Source of the DNA: Gigaspora margarita
Taxonomy: Eukaryota > Glomeromycota > Glomeromycetes > Diversisporales > Gigasporaceae
Direction of reading: 5' to 3'
Length of the DNA stretch: 64,000 nucleotides
NCBI GenBank assembly: GCA_009809945.1
Contig: WTPW01000339.1
Location: 62,001-126,000 of the forward strand
This document shows, one piece after another, positions 34,500 to 46,177 of the stretch. Made by a program: the position numbers and the translations under genes. The notes beneath the pieces are model-generated. The model saw nothing but the letters and a program-made list of their open reading frames with translations, had not been told where the DNA came from and ran no database searches. Position 1 is the first letter of the stretch; every line of letters begins with the position of its first letter.

Positions 34500-34990
34500 G
34501 TTGACTGAAATGATAAGCTCACTAAATGATCTATTTAAAAAAACTAAGAAAATGCACCCTGAAATTTTATATTAAAAATAATTAAAATTTCCAGCTTCAG
34601 CCATACAATAATTAAATATGAATTTGATATGCTCTAGTTTAGGAATCTCAAAACTGAAGCTTTCTCATGACATAATAAAAACATATTTTATAACTTATTA
34701 AGCCACCTTCTAGTATGCAAATTTACACTTATCTTGTAAGAAGTAAGCATGAATTTGCATATTATATTAAGAGATAATTGATAAACTATACAAAAATATT
34801 TTGTTGGTTATATAATAAAGCATTATTAAATATATCTTAAAAGAGAAATTTCTGAGTAATGCATAGCATATAATTAACAACAATTAGTTAAAATTATCAA
34901 ATATAATAAATACCATGATATTAAATTAATAGAAGTATAACTTAGAACAATTATTTTTTATAATTAAAATATACAAGATAATGTGTACCT
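34500..34990. other. AT-rich stretch, nothing recognised
   Basis: No open frame or repeat that I can support before the foldback element starting near 34,992. Confidence 0.35.
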
Positions 34991-34991
34991 A

Positions 34992-35248
34992 ATACTAGTT
35001 GAAATAAAGCATATTGTATAATATTATAGCTTTTTTTAATTCCAAAATAGCATTGATTAATACCTTGAATCTTGTAATTTCAAAATTAATAGAGCTATTA
35101 GAAACCAAATAGCTCTTGTAATTTTATTAACAGCTCTATTAATTTCAATATAAACCTAGTAATGATCTAATTCAAGCTATTTATTAGTGTCATATTGGGG
35201 CAAAAAAAGCTATAATATTTGCCCAATATGCTTTATTCCAACTAATAT
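34992..35248. mobile_element. Foldback element, ~257 bp
   Basis: ATACTAGTTGAAATAAAGCA at the left is inverted as GCTTTATTCCAACTAATAT at the right. Complementarity continues inward ('atagcttttttt' / 'aaaaaaagctat', 'aatagagctatta' at the middle). No TSD is fixed. Confidence 0.65.
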
Positions 35249-35249
35249 G

Positions 35250-35920
35250 AATGTATATAACAAACAACTAAATTACAAATGATGTATTTAGATATATTTC
35301 AGTATGTTATTGCCATAATAAATAAAGTAAAACTGCTATTAAAAGCATAAATATCACAGAAACACAACAAAAATACATACTAATTTTTACTTATATAAAA
35401 TCTAACTTACTTTTAAAGCAGAAAGTTGTTTATTTTTTTTCATTTATGTATTTAACTATTCAAAATTTTTAGTAGCTAGAATTATACTTTCTTTTTCAAA
35501 TAATGGAATATTTAATTCTTGGGTTATATTAACAGGACAAACCACCTTTAAAGAGCACATTTAAGCTTCAGGAGTTTATAAACTAAAGCATCAACAACAT
35601 ATATATTTTGCTAGAATGTAATTTATGGTTAGTGATATAGCAAAGTACAGTAATGCTATTTATTATATAATATTTTAGAGTGTAGGAATCAAGACAAATT
35701 TTACTTTTTAGTTTAATTTAATTAGCTAAATTTTCATATTTATATTACCTGGTGTAAGCCTCTATAGTAAATATAAATGTTACTGCTCTAAAAGTAACTA
35801 GTATTTTTTCATATACTCAAAAAAAAAATACCAAAGAAAAATTCAGCAATGTAGATTTTTTTATTTACTAACTTGATAAGTAGCACTTATATGCCACCTA
35901 TTTTATTTAAGGTTGAAAGT
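35250..35920. other. AT-rich stretch, nothing recognised
   Basis: No gene, RNA or clear repeat supported between two foldback elements. Confidence 0.35.
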
Positions 35921-35924
35921 AAAG

Positions 35925-36188
35925 TATGTACATATATCATATGGGCTGATTTAATTCATTTATAAGTAGAGCTTATTTTTTTTAAAACTTTAAGGCTAAA
36001 TAACTTTTGATCGGCTGGTCCGTTTTGAATAATTTTGCTACCAAAATGTTCGTCTCTTTGAGACGAACATTTTGGTAGCAAAATCATTCAAAACGGACCA
36101 GTAAATTAAAAGTTATTTAGCCTTAAAGTTTTAAAAAAAATAAGCTCTACTTATAAATGAATTAAATCAGCCCATATGTATGTACATA
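35925..36188. repeat. 264-bp near-perfect palindrome, apex GTCTC-TTT-GAGAC
   Basis: The outer arms TATGTACATATATCATATGG and CCCATATGTATGTACATA, then ~70 bp of near-identical inverted sequence (e.g. TAAGTAGAGCTTATTTTTTT), lead to an inner core CTGGTCCGTTTTGAATAATT ... CTACCAAAATGTTCGTCTC, apex at 36,050-36,062. The core has the same architecture as the palindrome family at 3.9 and 45.9-46.2 kb. Confidence 0.85.
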
Positions 36189-36229
36189 ATTGTTAATTGC
36201 TATACTCAATTTGATAGTTAACTTTAGAA

Positions 36230-36420
36230 AAGAATTGTGCTATTAGTATAAATTTTCAAAAATAAGCTACTATGAAATAAGCTATATCTTGGTTTTGATC
36301 AAAAAATTTAAAAACTTGTTTTATCCAAAAATAAGCTATCTGCTTTTTTTAAACTAAAACAATAATAAAATTTTGTTCTGAAAATAAGCTACCTTCTTTT
36401 GTTATTCCTCAAGAATAGGA
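36230..36420. repeat. AAAATAAGCTAC-motif repeats
   Basis: Four occurrences of AAATAAGCTA(C/T) lie in ~160 bp. The same motif forms the ends of the element at 56,325-56,645, suggesting a decayed relative. Confidence 0.45.
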
Positions 36421-36489
36421 GATACATAGATTATTTATCATATAATTTTAGTAATAAAACGATATTTATATAGAAATTAGAAATGTGCT

Positions 36490-36914
36490 ATAGTACAGGA
36501 CAGCAAGAAGCATCCAATTTTTTTTGAAGGCACCAAATTTAGGTTATGTAACACAACTTATGATTGGCTAATTTTATTAAGATGCCAAATTTGGGTTATA
36601 TAACACAATATCTGATTGGCTAATTTTTATTAAGGTGCTAAAATTGATTTTTTAATAATAAGTATTAACCAATAAAATCATTTGCATGTGACTAGCATTA
36701 ATATGATTGGGTAATTTCTTTGCGCCAAATTTCTGTTTTACTATTAAAATTACCAAACTTTGATCTCTTATAACTCTTGTAAAAAGCAAGATATTAAAAA
36801 TCTGTCTATAATAAATTTGTAAAAGGGACTTTTAAAATAATTATTTGTTATGAAGTTATAAGACTTTAAAAAACTGCAAAATATTGGATATTTCTTGCTG
36901 TTCTGTACTGTACT
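36490..36914. mobile_element. TIR element, ~425 bp
   Basis: TAGTACAGGACAGCAAGAAG at the left is matched by TTTCTTGCTGTTCTGTACTG at the right. Inside, a ~60-bp unit ('gccaaatttgggttatataacacaatatctgattggctaa') is tandemly repeated. Flanking bases do not give a clear TSD. Confidence 0.6.
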
Positions 36915-37949
36915 AATAAAACTTTTTACAGTTGTAATCAAATTTGACTAAAATTTTATAATATATAGAACAATATGCACATTATATAATAGTAAAATTT
37001 TAATAAAGCATATCTTTAAAAAATTATACTTCTATATATCATGAAGTTTCTACTAGTTGGCTCAAAATTCCCAGTTATACAAAATGATTAATTTTGATTG
37101 GTCAATCTCATATAACATTATATGATTTTTGTAAACAACTTTTGACACCTAAAATTTAAATCGTTATAACTTGATGAATATTCAACCAATTTTTATAAAT
37201 TGCTATTTTTAGAATCAGTCTATAATTTTATTTAATAGTTCAAAAATGATTTGCTTAAAAAAAATTTACAAGATTTTAAAAAGAATAAATCATTACCACA
37301 AATTTTATATGTAATTTGTAAATTTGTACCCTCTACCCTTAAATATCTGTTAAATTTTAAATTAATAATGGGTTATACTGGTGCATATATGCAATAGTAG
37401 GAATAAAAAGCAAATTTTTGCTAATTTTTATAGTAGAGAATAACCAGAAATTTACTTTTATTCCCACTATTGCACATACTTATTTATTTGGAAACTATTC
37501 ATGCCATACCTTCTACTATAAAATATATATTCATTAAATTTTTCTACTTGTAAAGGATTTGCCTGCTTATTCTTCTGCTTATAAAGATCTATTTTGACTC
37601 AATGAATTCTCTCACCCATAAAGAACCTATCTACCTAGAGAAAACAACAAAAAAAATTATAAACTAAATAAATAAATAAATAATAAAAATTAATTAAAAA
37701 TAATGATAAAAAATCTTTAATAAAAATAAATATAATTTAAAAAAAAAACAATTTAAAAAATATAAACAAAAAATAAAATAACAGATAAGTTAAAAAATTA
37801 AAATTAAAAAATAATTGTATAATAAAAAAACAAAAAAAATAAAAAAAATAAATATAAAAAAGCATAAATAAAAAATTAAAATTAAATTAAAATTTAAATT
37901 GCAAAAATAAATTAAATAAATCAAAAAATAAATTAATTGATGATCCAGA
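36915..37949. other. AT-rich stretch with a hairpin and A-rich low-complexity DNA
   Basis: A hairpin 'gcaatagtaggaataaaaagcaaattt' / 'aatttacttttattcccactattgc' lies at about 37,389-37,476. From 37,640 to 37,935 the sequence is nearly pure A with scattered T. No gene. Confidence 0.45.
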
Positions 37950-38452
37950 TAAGATCAGTACTATTACTATATTGGGACAATAGTAAATTTTGGGGATAAG
38001 TACAATATAAACTTTTATTATATGCTGGAATCTGATGTCAGTCCAATGAAAAGTATTTTTTTATTATGTTAACAGCTCATGTCAACTAATTAAAAGTTGT
38101 AGAGCACACTGAGACACATCTAATAGTAGCTAGATGATTCAAATCAGCCTAGTGTATGCTGAGATATTGCTAACAAACAATTGGTCAACTATATAAAATT
38201 CTAGTTTGTTTATATAGAATTTTATATAGTTGGCCAATCATTTTTTTGCAATATTTTAGATATACTAGGCTGATTTGAATAATTTAACCACTATTAGATG
38301 CGTTTTAGTGAGCTCTACAACTTTCTATTAGTTGGTATAAGCTATTAATTTAATAAAAAAATACTTTTTATTGAACTAATGTCAGATTCCAGTATAATAA
38401 AAATTATAGTAATTTTGCCCAAATTCTAATATAATAATAGTGCTGATCTTAT
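37950..38452. mobile_element. Foldback element, ~500 bp
   Basis: The ends AAGATCAGTACTATTACTAT and TAATAGTGCTGATCTT are inverted, and complementarity runs through to the centre near 38,205 ('caactatataaaattcta' / 'tagaattttatatagttg'). Arms diverge by scattered substitutions and small indels. No coding. Confidence 0.75.
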
Positions 38453-38526
38453 TTGGAACAGTAAATAAATAAATTAAAAAGGTTTAAAAAATATATAAAA
38501 TATATATTTAAAAAAATAAATTATAC

Positions 38527-39130
38527 CTGCAGGTCGATAGTGAAGTGGATATGCTTCTGGGTTCCAATTACAAGCTTGCTAGTTCAAGTCAGGTCATTTA
38601 CATAAGATTTTTGAAAGAAAAAAAGAGGCTATACCAGGACCACAATTGGCAATTAGCTACATTCCCCAAATACACAATTGGTGTAAAGTAAAAAGACAAA
38701 AAAGAATACTTCTAGTAGAATTCTGGTCGAATATAGAATATTTCTGGTAGAATTCCAGTTGAACAAAAAATACTTCTGGTAAAATTCTAGTTTAACAAAA
38801 AAAACAATATAAATGCAAGTCATACCAATCTAATAATAGAAAAGGATCTTAGAAGAACTTAGAACAGTCCTGTTCTTACCTAAAATGGAATAAAAACTAA
38901 AACCTTCAGAAAGAACAAATGGAAAGAAAGTACTGAGCCTCTCTTACTCAGAACGTTGACCAAAAGACCCAACAGAAGCTAAAAACTGAAATTACTACTA
39001 TGGGCAGGGTAAAACTGAAAGCACCGCTACAGGCAGGATAAAACTGAATGAGGGTATCCAGGTAACTAAGTATAAAATTAGGTAGTACAACTAGCCTAGT
39101 ATTTTAAAAAACTATAAAAAGAATGTAAAA
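38527..39130 (+). mobile_element. SINE-like element with tRNA-derived head (degenerate)
   Basis: The first ~70 bases contain an A-box-like TAGTGAAGTGGATATG and a B-box-like AGTTCAAGTC (38,580-38,590), spaced as in tRNA-derived pol III promoters. The body includes three repeats of 'tacttctagtagaattct' (38,707-38,795). The 3' limit near 39,130 is approximate and no TSD was found. Neither this nor the similar heads below is a functional tRNA gene: there is no full cloverleaf. Confidence 0.5.
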
Positions 39131-40905
39131 TATACAGATATAATTAGAAAAGCATAAATTTAATAAAGAACACCAATAGCAGCTTTAGATGAACTCTTGA
39201 AAGAATTTAGCACTATGGTAGCTACCCTATGATATAATTAATTTAGTTTAATAATTATGCAATTTATAAACTATTATATTTAGAATACTATGTATAAAAA
39301 ATTGTGTAAAAACCTACTAAAACAGTATAATATATATAAACCTATCAATAAAAAAACCCAATTTATTTTTTATATATAAAATCTTAAAACCAATTTTAAT
39401 ATATAAAGATAAATCAGTTCCAAACTAATTTTAAATGAAATTATTTTTTAGTAGAGACTGAAATTCTGGATCAAATATGTTAGAGTATATCAAAATCATT
39501 GTCAGCTAGATCAGAATTAATCAATTTTTAATTGGGCATTTTTTTTAGTATAGAGTAGACTATAAAAATTTCAGCATCCACATAATTATTGACCAATAAA
39601 TAATCATAATTAGTATAATTAAACATGATCAGGAAAATGTCTCTAACAAAAAATTTTTCTTGAACTATTTTACTATATAATCTAAACCCAAACCCTAACT
39701 GGGTACTTATTCTAAACCCTAAACCCAAACCCTAACTAGGCACTCACCCTAATCCTAACCTAATATAGACAAACTTGAAAGAATTTTTGTACTGATCATA
39801 TAGGGCAAAATTTTTATACTAATACTAGGAAACTGAACAATCTACACAATTTAAAAATAGTTTTTAGAGATAGTGCAATCATGTGAATTGTTTGTTAGGG
39901 TTAGTGGTTTTAGTAATATCATATAAATTTGTACGGTCTTTACTATCTGTAGATTTGGCCCTAGAGAACATGTTCACCATGTATAGGTTCACGTGAATTA
40001 TAATTAGCAATTGGATTTTTCTGTGACTTTATAAACAAATTCTTCATTCCTTCTATACACAAAAATCAGCTAAAAACATCATAACAGACCATCAAATTAC
40101 AACCTCTATGCTCTACAAAATTGTGTACAAGGTTCAGGTAGAGCGGGACAGAAAATTAAACAAAGTCAGATTAGTAGAAACCTTTTCTGAAAAAAACTCC
40201 ATTCTCTTAAATACTGCTATTGAGTCCAAAAACTATATTATTATATCATAACATCATGTACAAATTATACAATAAATCACAATAATGCATCAAATAAAAT
40301 TAATATAAATCACTACAATGCATCAAATAGCAAAATTATACAATAAATCATGATAATACATCAATGATCAATTACTATATACCCATAATTGATTAGAGAA
40401 GTACAGTAAATTACAAATTTCTAGAGGGGTCCTCCATCTATCACATCCCATATATATATAGTATAAATAGCCAATAATATTGAAGTATTAATTTTTAGTT
40501 AATAGCAGATAGTTGCTATATAGTAAAGTCTAAATTCTATTATGTCAACTAATAGTTATCAATTAAGTAAACTTGTTTGGAAGACAAAATACACATATTC
40601 TAAATGTTTTATTAAAATTGAAGAATTTTCTATTATTTAACTTTTAATTTTTATGTTCATCAAATATATTTTTTTAAAAAATTTTAATTTTTCTGTTGAA
40701 AGTAAAAATCAAATGTCAATTAATAAAAATTCTCTAATACTTATAAAAATTTTGTAGTAAGTGTATTTTGACCTTCTGAATACGTTTACTTAAGCAATTG
40801 TAATCGATTTGCTTAGTAAAATTTAGACTTTACTATGTAGTGACTTTTGTCAATTGTGGAGTAGCTTATTTTTAGATTAAAAGCATCTTTGAGGTTTTTT
40901 TAAAT
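39131..40905. other. AT-rich stretch with interstitial telomere-like repeats
   Basis: Degenerate CCCTAA-like motifs ('aaaccctaactgg', 'aaaccctaaacccaaaccctaact') lie at 39,683-39,765, and TTAGGGTTAG lies in the opposite sense at 39,895. No gene is supported in the rest. Confidence 0.45.
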
Positions 40906-40918
40906 ATTATAAAATTTG

Positions 40919-41808
40919 GGTATGGTGACATAGTGAAGTTGGGTTGTTGTTACCCTCCAAGTGACAGGTGCAGAGTTCGAATCCCACTGGATATGTCAAA
41001 AATTGTATCTGTATTACAAAACTAATCTGCACTTCAACTAATTGGATCATTGATCTGTAACCCAGATAATACCAAGTTATTGGGAGCTAACTAACTTGTA
41101 CAATATTACATAAGAGAAAAGAAGGTGGATAAACTCTGGGAATTAATAGAAGAACCTGCTTGGCAAGACCTGAGTGGAGAAGTACCTGACTTTTGATAGT
41201 GCTAGAAAAAAGAAACTTAATAAAAGCTGACTGGAAGCAAATCTACAATAAAAAGGGTTGGAGGACGCTACCAACTGGACTGCCAGAGTTGTACTAGAGA
41301 AAAAGAACATGTGTTTCGGAAGCATGTACCAAGGGAAGGAAGACTATAAAGCATCATAATGCCAGGCTAACCAACCTTTCTGGGTCTTAGGATTGGGAGT
41401 AGGAATGCAACTAAGGAAAAGAAGCAGAAAAGGGGCTGACTGGTATTAGGACTGGGAACTTCACAAGGGCTACTATACTAGCAGGACCAGTAATAGGAAA
41501 GTAGTGGCTTGAGATACAGATCAGGTTGCAGCAGTACCCAAAAGTGGCTTGAGAGATGAACCTGGCAATGGCAGTACTGCAAGTACTATCAGATAGCAGT
41601 ATAGAATAAAAATCCAGGTTAAGTATGTATATAAGGACATATAGGATGCTCTAGTAAGTTTAGGTCATAGATAAATTTGTCTAAGTCTCTGTACTTGTAA
41701 AATATAGCAATGAGTTGTAATATAAGGGAAACCTCATTAGAGGATATTGTAACAAAGTGCTATATTAATAAAAGAATGAAGCATGACCTCACCTTAATAT
41801 TAAAAAAA
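40919..41808 (+). mobile_element. SINE, 890 bp, tRNA-derived head, 13-bp TSD
   Basis: ATTATAAAATTTG occurs at 40906-40918 and again at 41809-41821, just after an A-run ending the element. The head has TAGTGAAGTTGGG (A-box-like) and GAGTTCGAATCCC (near-perfect B box, 40,973-40,985), then a non-tRNA body with GC-richer composition. Variable-length TSD, A-tail and internal pol III promoter are SINE hallmarks. It is longer than usual for a SINE. No open frame of note lies inside. Confidence 0.85.
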
Positions 41809-41821
41809 ATTATAAAATTTG

Positions 41822-42079
41822 ATTGGTCAATAGTCCTATTACTAGGGGGAGGCAGGACCTATATTAACCCTAATTACATAATTTACTGCACTTCTCTTAG
41901 GGACATAATGCTACTTAATACTTTTATATTAGGCAGCTAATATAAATAACTTATTGGTAAACAACCTATTCAAAATAAATAACTTATCAGTAAACAACCT
42001 AATGATCTAACAGCCTCACTCTAACCTTAACATAAATAGGGTAACACTACTCAGATTTAAAATACTACAAAGAATGCTA
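41822..42079. other. AT-rich stretch with a short tandem duplication
   Basis: 'aataacttattggtaaacaaccta' is repeated at about 41,945 and 41,978. The open frame 41710-41940 crosses the SINE boundary and is rejected. Confidence 0.4.
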
Positions 42080-42720
42080 GAAGCAAATTAAACAGCAAAA
42101 TTCACCTTAAAATCAATACAAACAACGTCAATATCTACATACAATAGCAATATAACATGAAAATTCTATAGTAAAGCTATACAAGAAACAACAACATATC
42201 CACAATAGTAACGCAGCATGATATTGATACAAGAATGGCTAAGAAAAAAAGTAGGAAGTTAGACATGCAACATTAATGTTGCTAGAAACAATTCAACTAA
42301 TAAAATCTACTATAATATCAATACAATAATAACAACTCACCTACAATGGCAACACAGCACAAAAATAACAATCTAGAAAGAAAAAGTGGGAAGTTAGGCA
42401 TGTAACATTAGTGATACCACAAATAAATCAACTAAAAGTCTACAATAAAGTCAACACAAATAACAAAATTTACCTATACATTGACACAGAGCAAAACTAA
42501 AACCAAGAATGATCTAGAATAAAGTGAAAAATTATACTTGCAATGTGAGTAATACCAGAAGTAAGACAATTAATGAAATCTACCATAAAGCAAATACTAG
42601 AAATGATAATACCCACCTATAATAGCATGAAATTGATACCAAGAATATCTAGAAAAAAATCATAAAGTTAAATATAATACCAAAAGCAAGCCAAACAATG
42701 AAATTCACTATAAGGCATCT
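42080..42720. repeat. Minisatellite, ~120-bp degenerate unit
   Basis: About five units share 'gaaagttaggcatgtaacat', 'accacaaataaatcaacta', 'tctacaataaagtcaa' and 'cctacaatagcaacacagca'. Divergence increases to the right. Confidence 0.6.
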
Positions 42721-43764
42721 ATGACGATTCTAATAATGATAATGGTGCACCTATGACTTTATTAATAGTGACTCCAATTACGACAACTACAACCTGCTAA
42801 AAAAAATTAGTGATTATCAAGTGATTATTACTGTTTACTCACACTACAATATTAAACTAAAATAATTATATTATAGGGGTAGTACTCTGATGCTATAGTA
42901 CTATAGTCTATAGTACTATAACAATATTTCCTTTAAAAAAATTAAAAAAATGTTTAAAAAAAATTAAAAAATGTTTAAAAATGTTAAAAAAAAAATGTTA
43001 AAAAATATTAAACTAAAAAGAAAATTACTAATTTACACTACAGGTAATTATCACCTGTAGTCAATTTGCCAATTAGAATTCAGGATCAGGTGTAATATGT
43101 AGATCAATTTTTGTATAACAAAAACAAAGAATTTTTTTAAAATTGCTACTAACCTAAAATTTTGTCTATAAAACTACTTTTTATTATACAAAAAAAAATT
43201 TTTTGCTAAATTTTACTATATATAAAGCCCTATTCTAATTTTTAACCTTTACCCTTACCCTAACATTAAAGAGATTTAATTGGTAGATTGCAGTTAAAGA
43301 GAACAAAAATTGATAAACCTTATAATAAACAAAATCAGAACTTCGTATATTTTTTTATAGTATAGGAATGGCGCATGCTTACATATAAAAGTATTTTTTT
43401 ATTAAGTAACTCTTTCTTGTGTTTAATTGAATATTGTAAAGCTAATCCTTGTGATTCTAATAGTAGTAAAAACATCAAAATCAGTTTGATAGATCATAAT
43501 ATATGAGTATTTTTCAATTATTTACTATAGAGTTTTTCTTATGAATTGAAGCACATGGCATTCCATTTACTATATAAGGTAATAATCATATGCCTGCCAA
43601 TTTTTACTATTAATTTTATTTGATAAAAATTGTTTATTTTGATTTTGCATTATAGATCACAGTTGATAATCACCTATGGTAATTATTAGTTATTTTCAAA
43701 TAAAAAAGATAAAAATACAAAAAATATTAAAAAGCCAAATAGAGTATAAAAATATATATATATA
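42721..43764. other. AT-rich stretch containing a dispersed repeat also at 57.5 kb
   Basis: About 43,360-43,680 resembles 57,560-57,840 in the same orientation ('acatataaaagtattttttta', 'tttactatag', 'ggcattccactttcatataaggtaat'). A short palindrome CTACAGGTAATTATCACCTGTAG lies near 43,040. A (TA)n run immediately precedes the outer element of the nested stack. Confidence 0.45.
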
Positions 43765-44715
43765 TGTTGTACCCAAATACAAATCTTTCTGATTGACAAT
43801 TGAGCTAGCCCAGATATCAATTTGATTTTGGGACAGTAATCTTGGACCAGTATTACTGACCCATTTTTTAATTGCTTTTTTTGGTCATTATCTACATGCC
43901 CAGTGATACTGCAGTAATCAAAAAATTACCCAATAAAATTTTATGAACAAATAATACTAATAAAATCTTTTTTTTGTATTTAATTTTTTCTTATATACAT
44001 ACATTAACGATAAGTTTTTTGACCTTCATACATACAAGAGGCATCAACAAGAACATGTACAAAATTTTGAAATAAAAATATGCATTATATACTTATTATT
44101 ATACAAGACTATGCACTCAAATTATCTCAAGACTATTTTTTTTTCTCTTTAGTAACCTAGTACTAGCTTTATTAATTTAATATAATATACTTAAAACTAA
44201 TTTAATATACTATAAACTAAATACTTTGGCTATGCTAAATGATCTAGCTAATTTTAAAAATTGCCCAAGTATGGTTACTGCACTAATGTTTGTCTACCAG
44301 GGGTCTGCATAAGTTATCGACCTTATGCTTTCCTGAGGTTACAACAAGGCACTCAATTTTCTTCTTTATAATCCATTCCTTCAAAAAACTTATCCCTAAG
44401 CTTCTCATAAAGATAAAGAAAAAGAAAAGGAAATCTTAAAGGGGTAATGAACTACTAAACAAAAACCAACAAACAAAACCAAAAAGAGAATTCTAAGAAA
44501 AGAAAAAAACAAACAAAAGAAAAACCAAAAATAAAGAAATAAAAGAATAGAAAATAAAGGTGTTACTATGTCTAAAACACTATGATAGCAAAAATTATAT
44601 AATACTGCATAGGTAAAACCTATCAAAGTATTATATGTACATAAAACAAACCACATCTAAAATGGTAAGAAATTTCTTTATGTGCCCTCCTGATTCCAAA
44701 CCCATCATTCATTGT

Positions 44716-45096
44716 TTATTTGTAACCAAACTCACTCGTGACAGTACCAGTTTCAGACTGGGGACAATTTGAAAGGAGTAAACACTGCCGATCTTTTGAA
44801 GAGGGTAAACTAGAATGCCCACTTTTTGGTAAAAATTTCAAAAAATCCAAGAGACAAAGGACGTCAACTTGTAACCAGATTTGAGGAAATGTATAGTCAG
44901 AAAAACTCATTTTTTTGTTGTTCCCTACTGTTTTACTATAGCAGCTTTCATTGACGAAGAAGCTTTTGCTCTCCACCAGAATTTCTTGTACCAAGGGCAC
45001 TCTGTCAGTTATCTTGCACAACCTATACTTCTGGCTTGCATGTTGAATATAAAAAGGAGTCCCAGAAAGCAGAGTGTTAACCTTTATAAAAACCAC
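44716..45096 (-). CDS. Unidentified open frame inside the MULE
   Basis: 126 codons opening MVFIKVNTLLSG and containing IWLQVDVLCLLDFLKFLPK. It is the longest undamaged frame in the element, with more ordinary composition than its neighbours (Cys, Pro and Ser present). I do not recognise a family. It could be an exon of an accessory or captured gene, or the far C-terminal part of the transposase. Low confidence that it is expressed. Confidence 0.3.
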   Translation of the reverse strand: MVFIKVNTLLSGTPFYIQHASQKYRLCKITDRVPLVQEILVESKSFFVNESCYSKTVGNNKKMSFSDYTFPQIWLQVDVLCLLDFLKFLPKSGHSSLPSSKDRQCLLLSNCPQSETGTVTSEFGYK

Positions 45097-45896
45097 CTAC
45101 TGTGTTATCCTACTATACTTAAAGTACAGGCAACGCTTTAACAAAAAACCTTTTGTTTTTCTTCCATCAGAAAGTATGGTCCAGATAATCATCAGAAAGA
45201 GTTTTATCTCAAGACTATTAATACATCAAGTCTCTAATATTATCATTATAAAATCCATTTAAAAGAAATTTATCTATTTATTTTTAATCATACCATCCAA
45301 TTTAGCTCTTTATTAATATATATTTTGTTATTCTTGCATATTTCTTATTCTAATAGGAGGAATCTTTGCATTAGAATTTGTAAAAATTTTTTATCATTTT
45401 TGATGACTTACTTCCTCAGCATCCAATTCTTTATCAGCTCTTATAGGATTTGTATCACCACTATTTAGTTTCTTTTTCTAGTGGGATAATATTGGTATTA
45501 GCCTTAGAAGTATTGTATCTATAGAGATTTGTGTCTTTGTATATGACGTCTACCAGGTTTTGTGCATCTTTAAAGGAATTTGATACAACAATATCATGGA
45601 GATATATTATTAGTATATTTAGATTATTAGAATTATCTTTAGATTGAATTAAGTCTTGGAGAATTGTTAAGTTCTCTTGCAATATTCGTAGACTTCTTGA
45701 AGTAGACTCTAGGAAATCTTTGAATCCTTGCTTGTAAATGGTAGCAGCATTAAATTTAGTAATATCCATTGGGCATCCATAAATAACGTTATGTACCCTA
45801 CATAGTAGCTCTTGACCCCCCTCTACTATATAAAAAAAAAATTAAAAATCTGTATGTTTATATATATAATTTTACAAAAACTTGAATATATTATGG

Positions 45897-46000
45897 CCCA
45901 GTACTCCAATTTGGGTGATTTTGGTACCATTCGATTCGTCTCTATGAGACGAATCCAATGGTACCAAAATAATTTCATTTGGATTACTGGATCACGTTTT
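45897..46000. repeat. Palindrome, apex GTCTC-TAT-GAGAC
   Basis: TGGTACCATTCGATTCGTCT, apex, then GAGACGAATCCAATGGTACC; outer arms 'cagtactccaatttgggtg' / 'catttggattactggatcacg'. Same core as 3,898-4,010. Confidence 0.85.
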
Positions 46001-46072
46001 ATTAACGAATTACTATTAATTTTATAGTAATTTTATAAGAAAACATAAAAACAAAAGTATTTCGTTAATGAA

Positions 46073-46177
46073 ACGTGATCCAGTAATCCAAATCAAATGA
46101 TATTGGTACTATTCGAATCCTCTCCTCGAGACGATTCGAATGGTACCAAAATCATCCAATTTGGACTACTGGATCAA
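46073..46177. repeat. Palindrome, apex CTCTC-CTC-GAGAC
   Basis: CGTGATCCAGTAATCCAAAT opens the left arm and GGACTACTGGATCAAG closes the right one; the inner arms contain TATTCGAATCC and GATTCGAATGGTACC. Second family member inside the 525-bp element, in tandem with the previous one. Confidence 0.85.

Noticed and set aside
40925..40995. Possible tRNA gene from A-box and B-box matches
   Set aside because: No cloverleaf with an acceptor stem can be formed, and the sequence continues into a body with A-tail and TSD, so it is a SINE head. The same applies at 38,530-38,600 and 49,165-49,239.
44405..44656. 83-codon Phe/Leu-rich minus-strand ORF as a membrane protein
   Set aside because: It is produced by an A-rich low-complexity stretch read in reverse; runs of Phe and Leu come from AAA/AAG on the plus strand.
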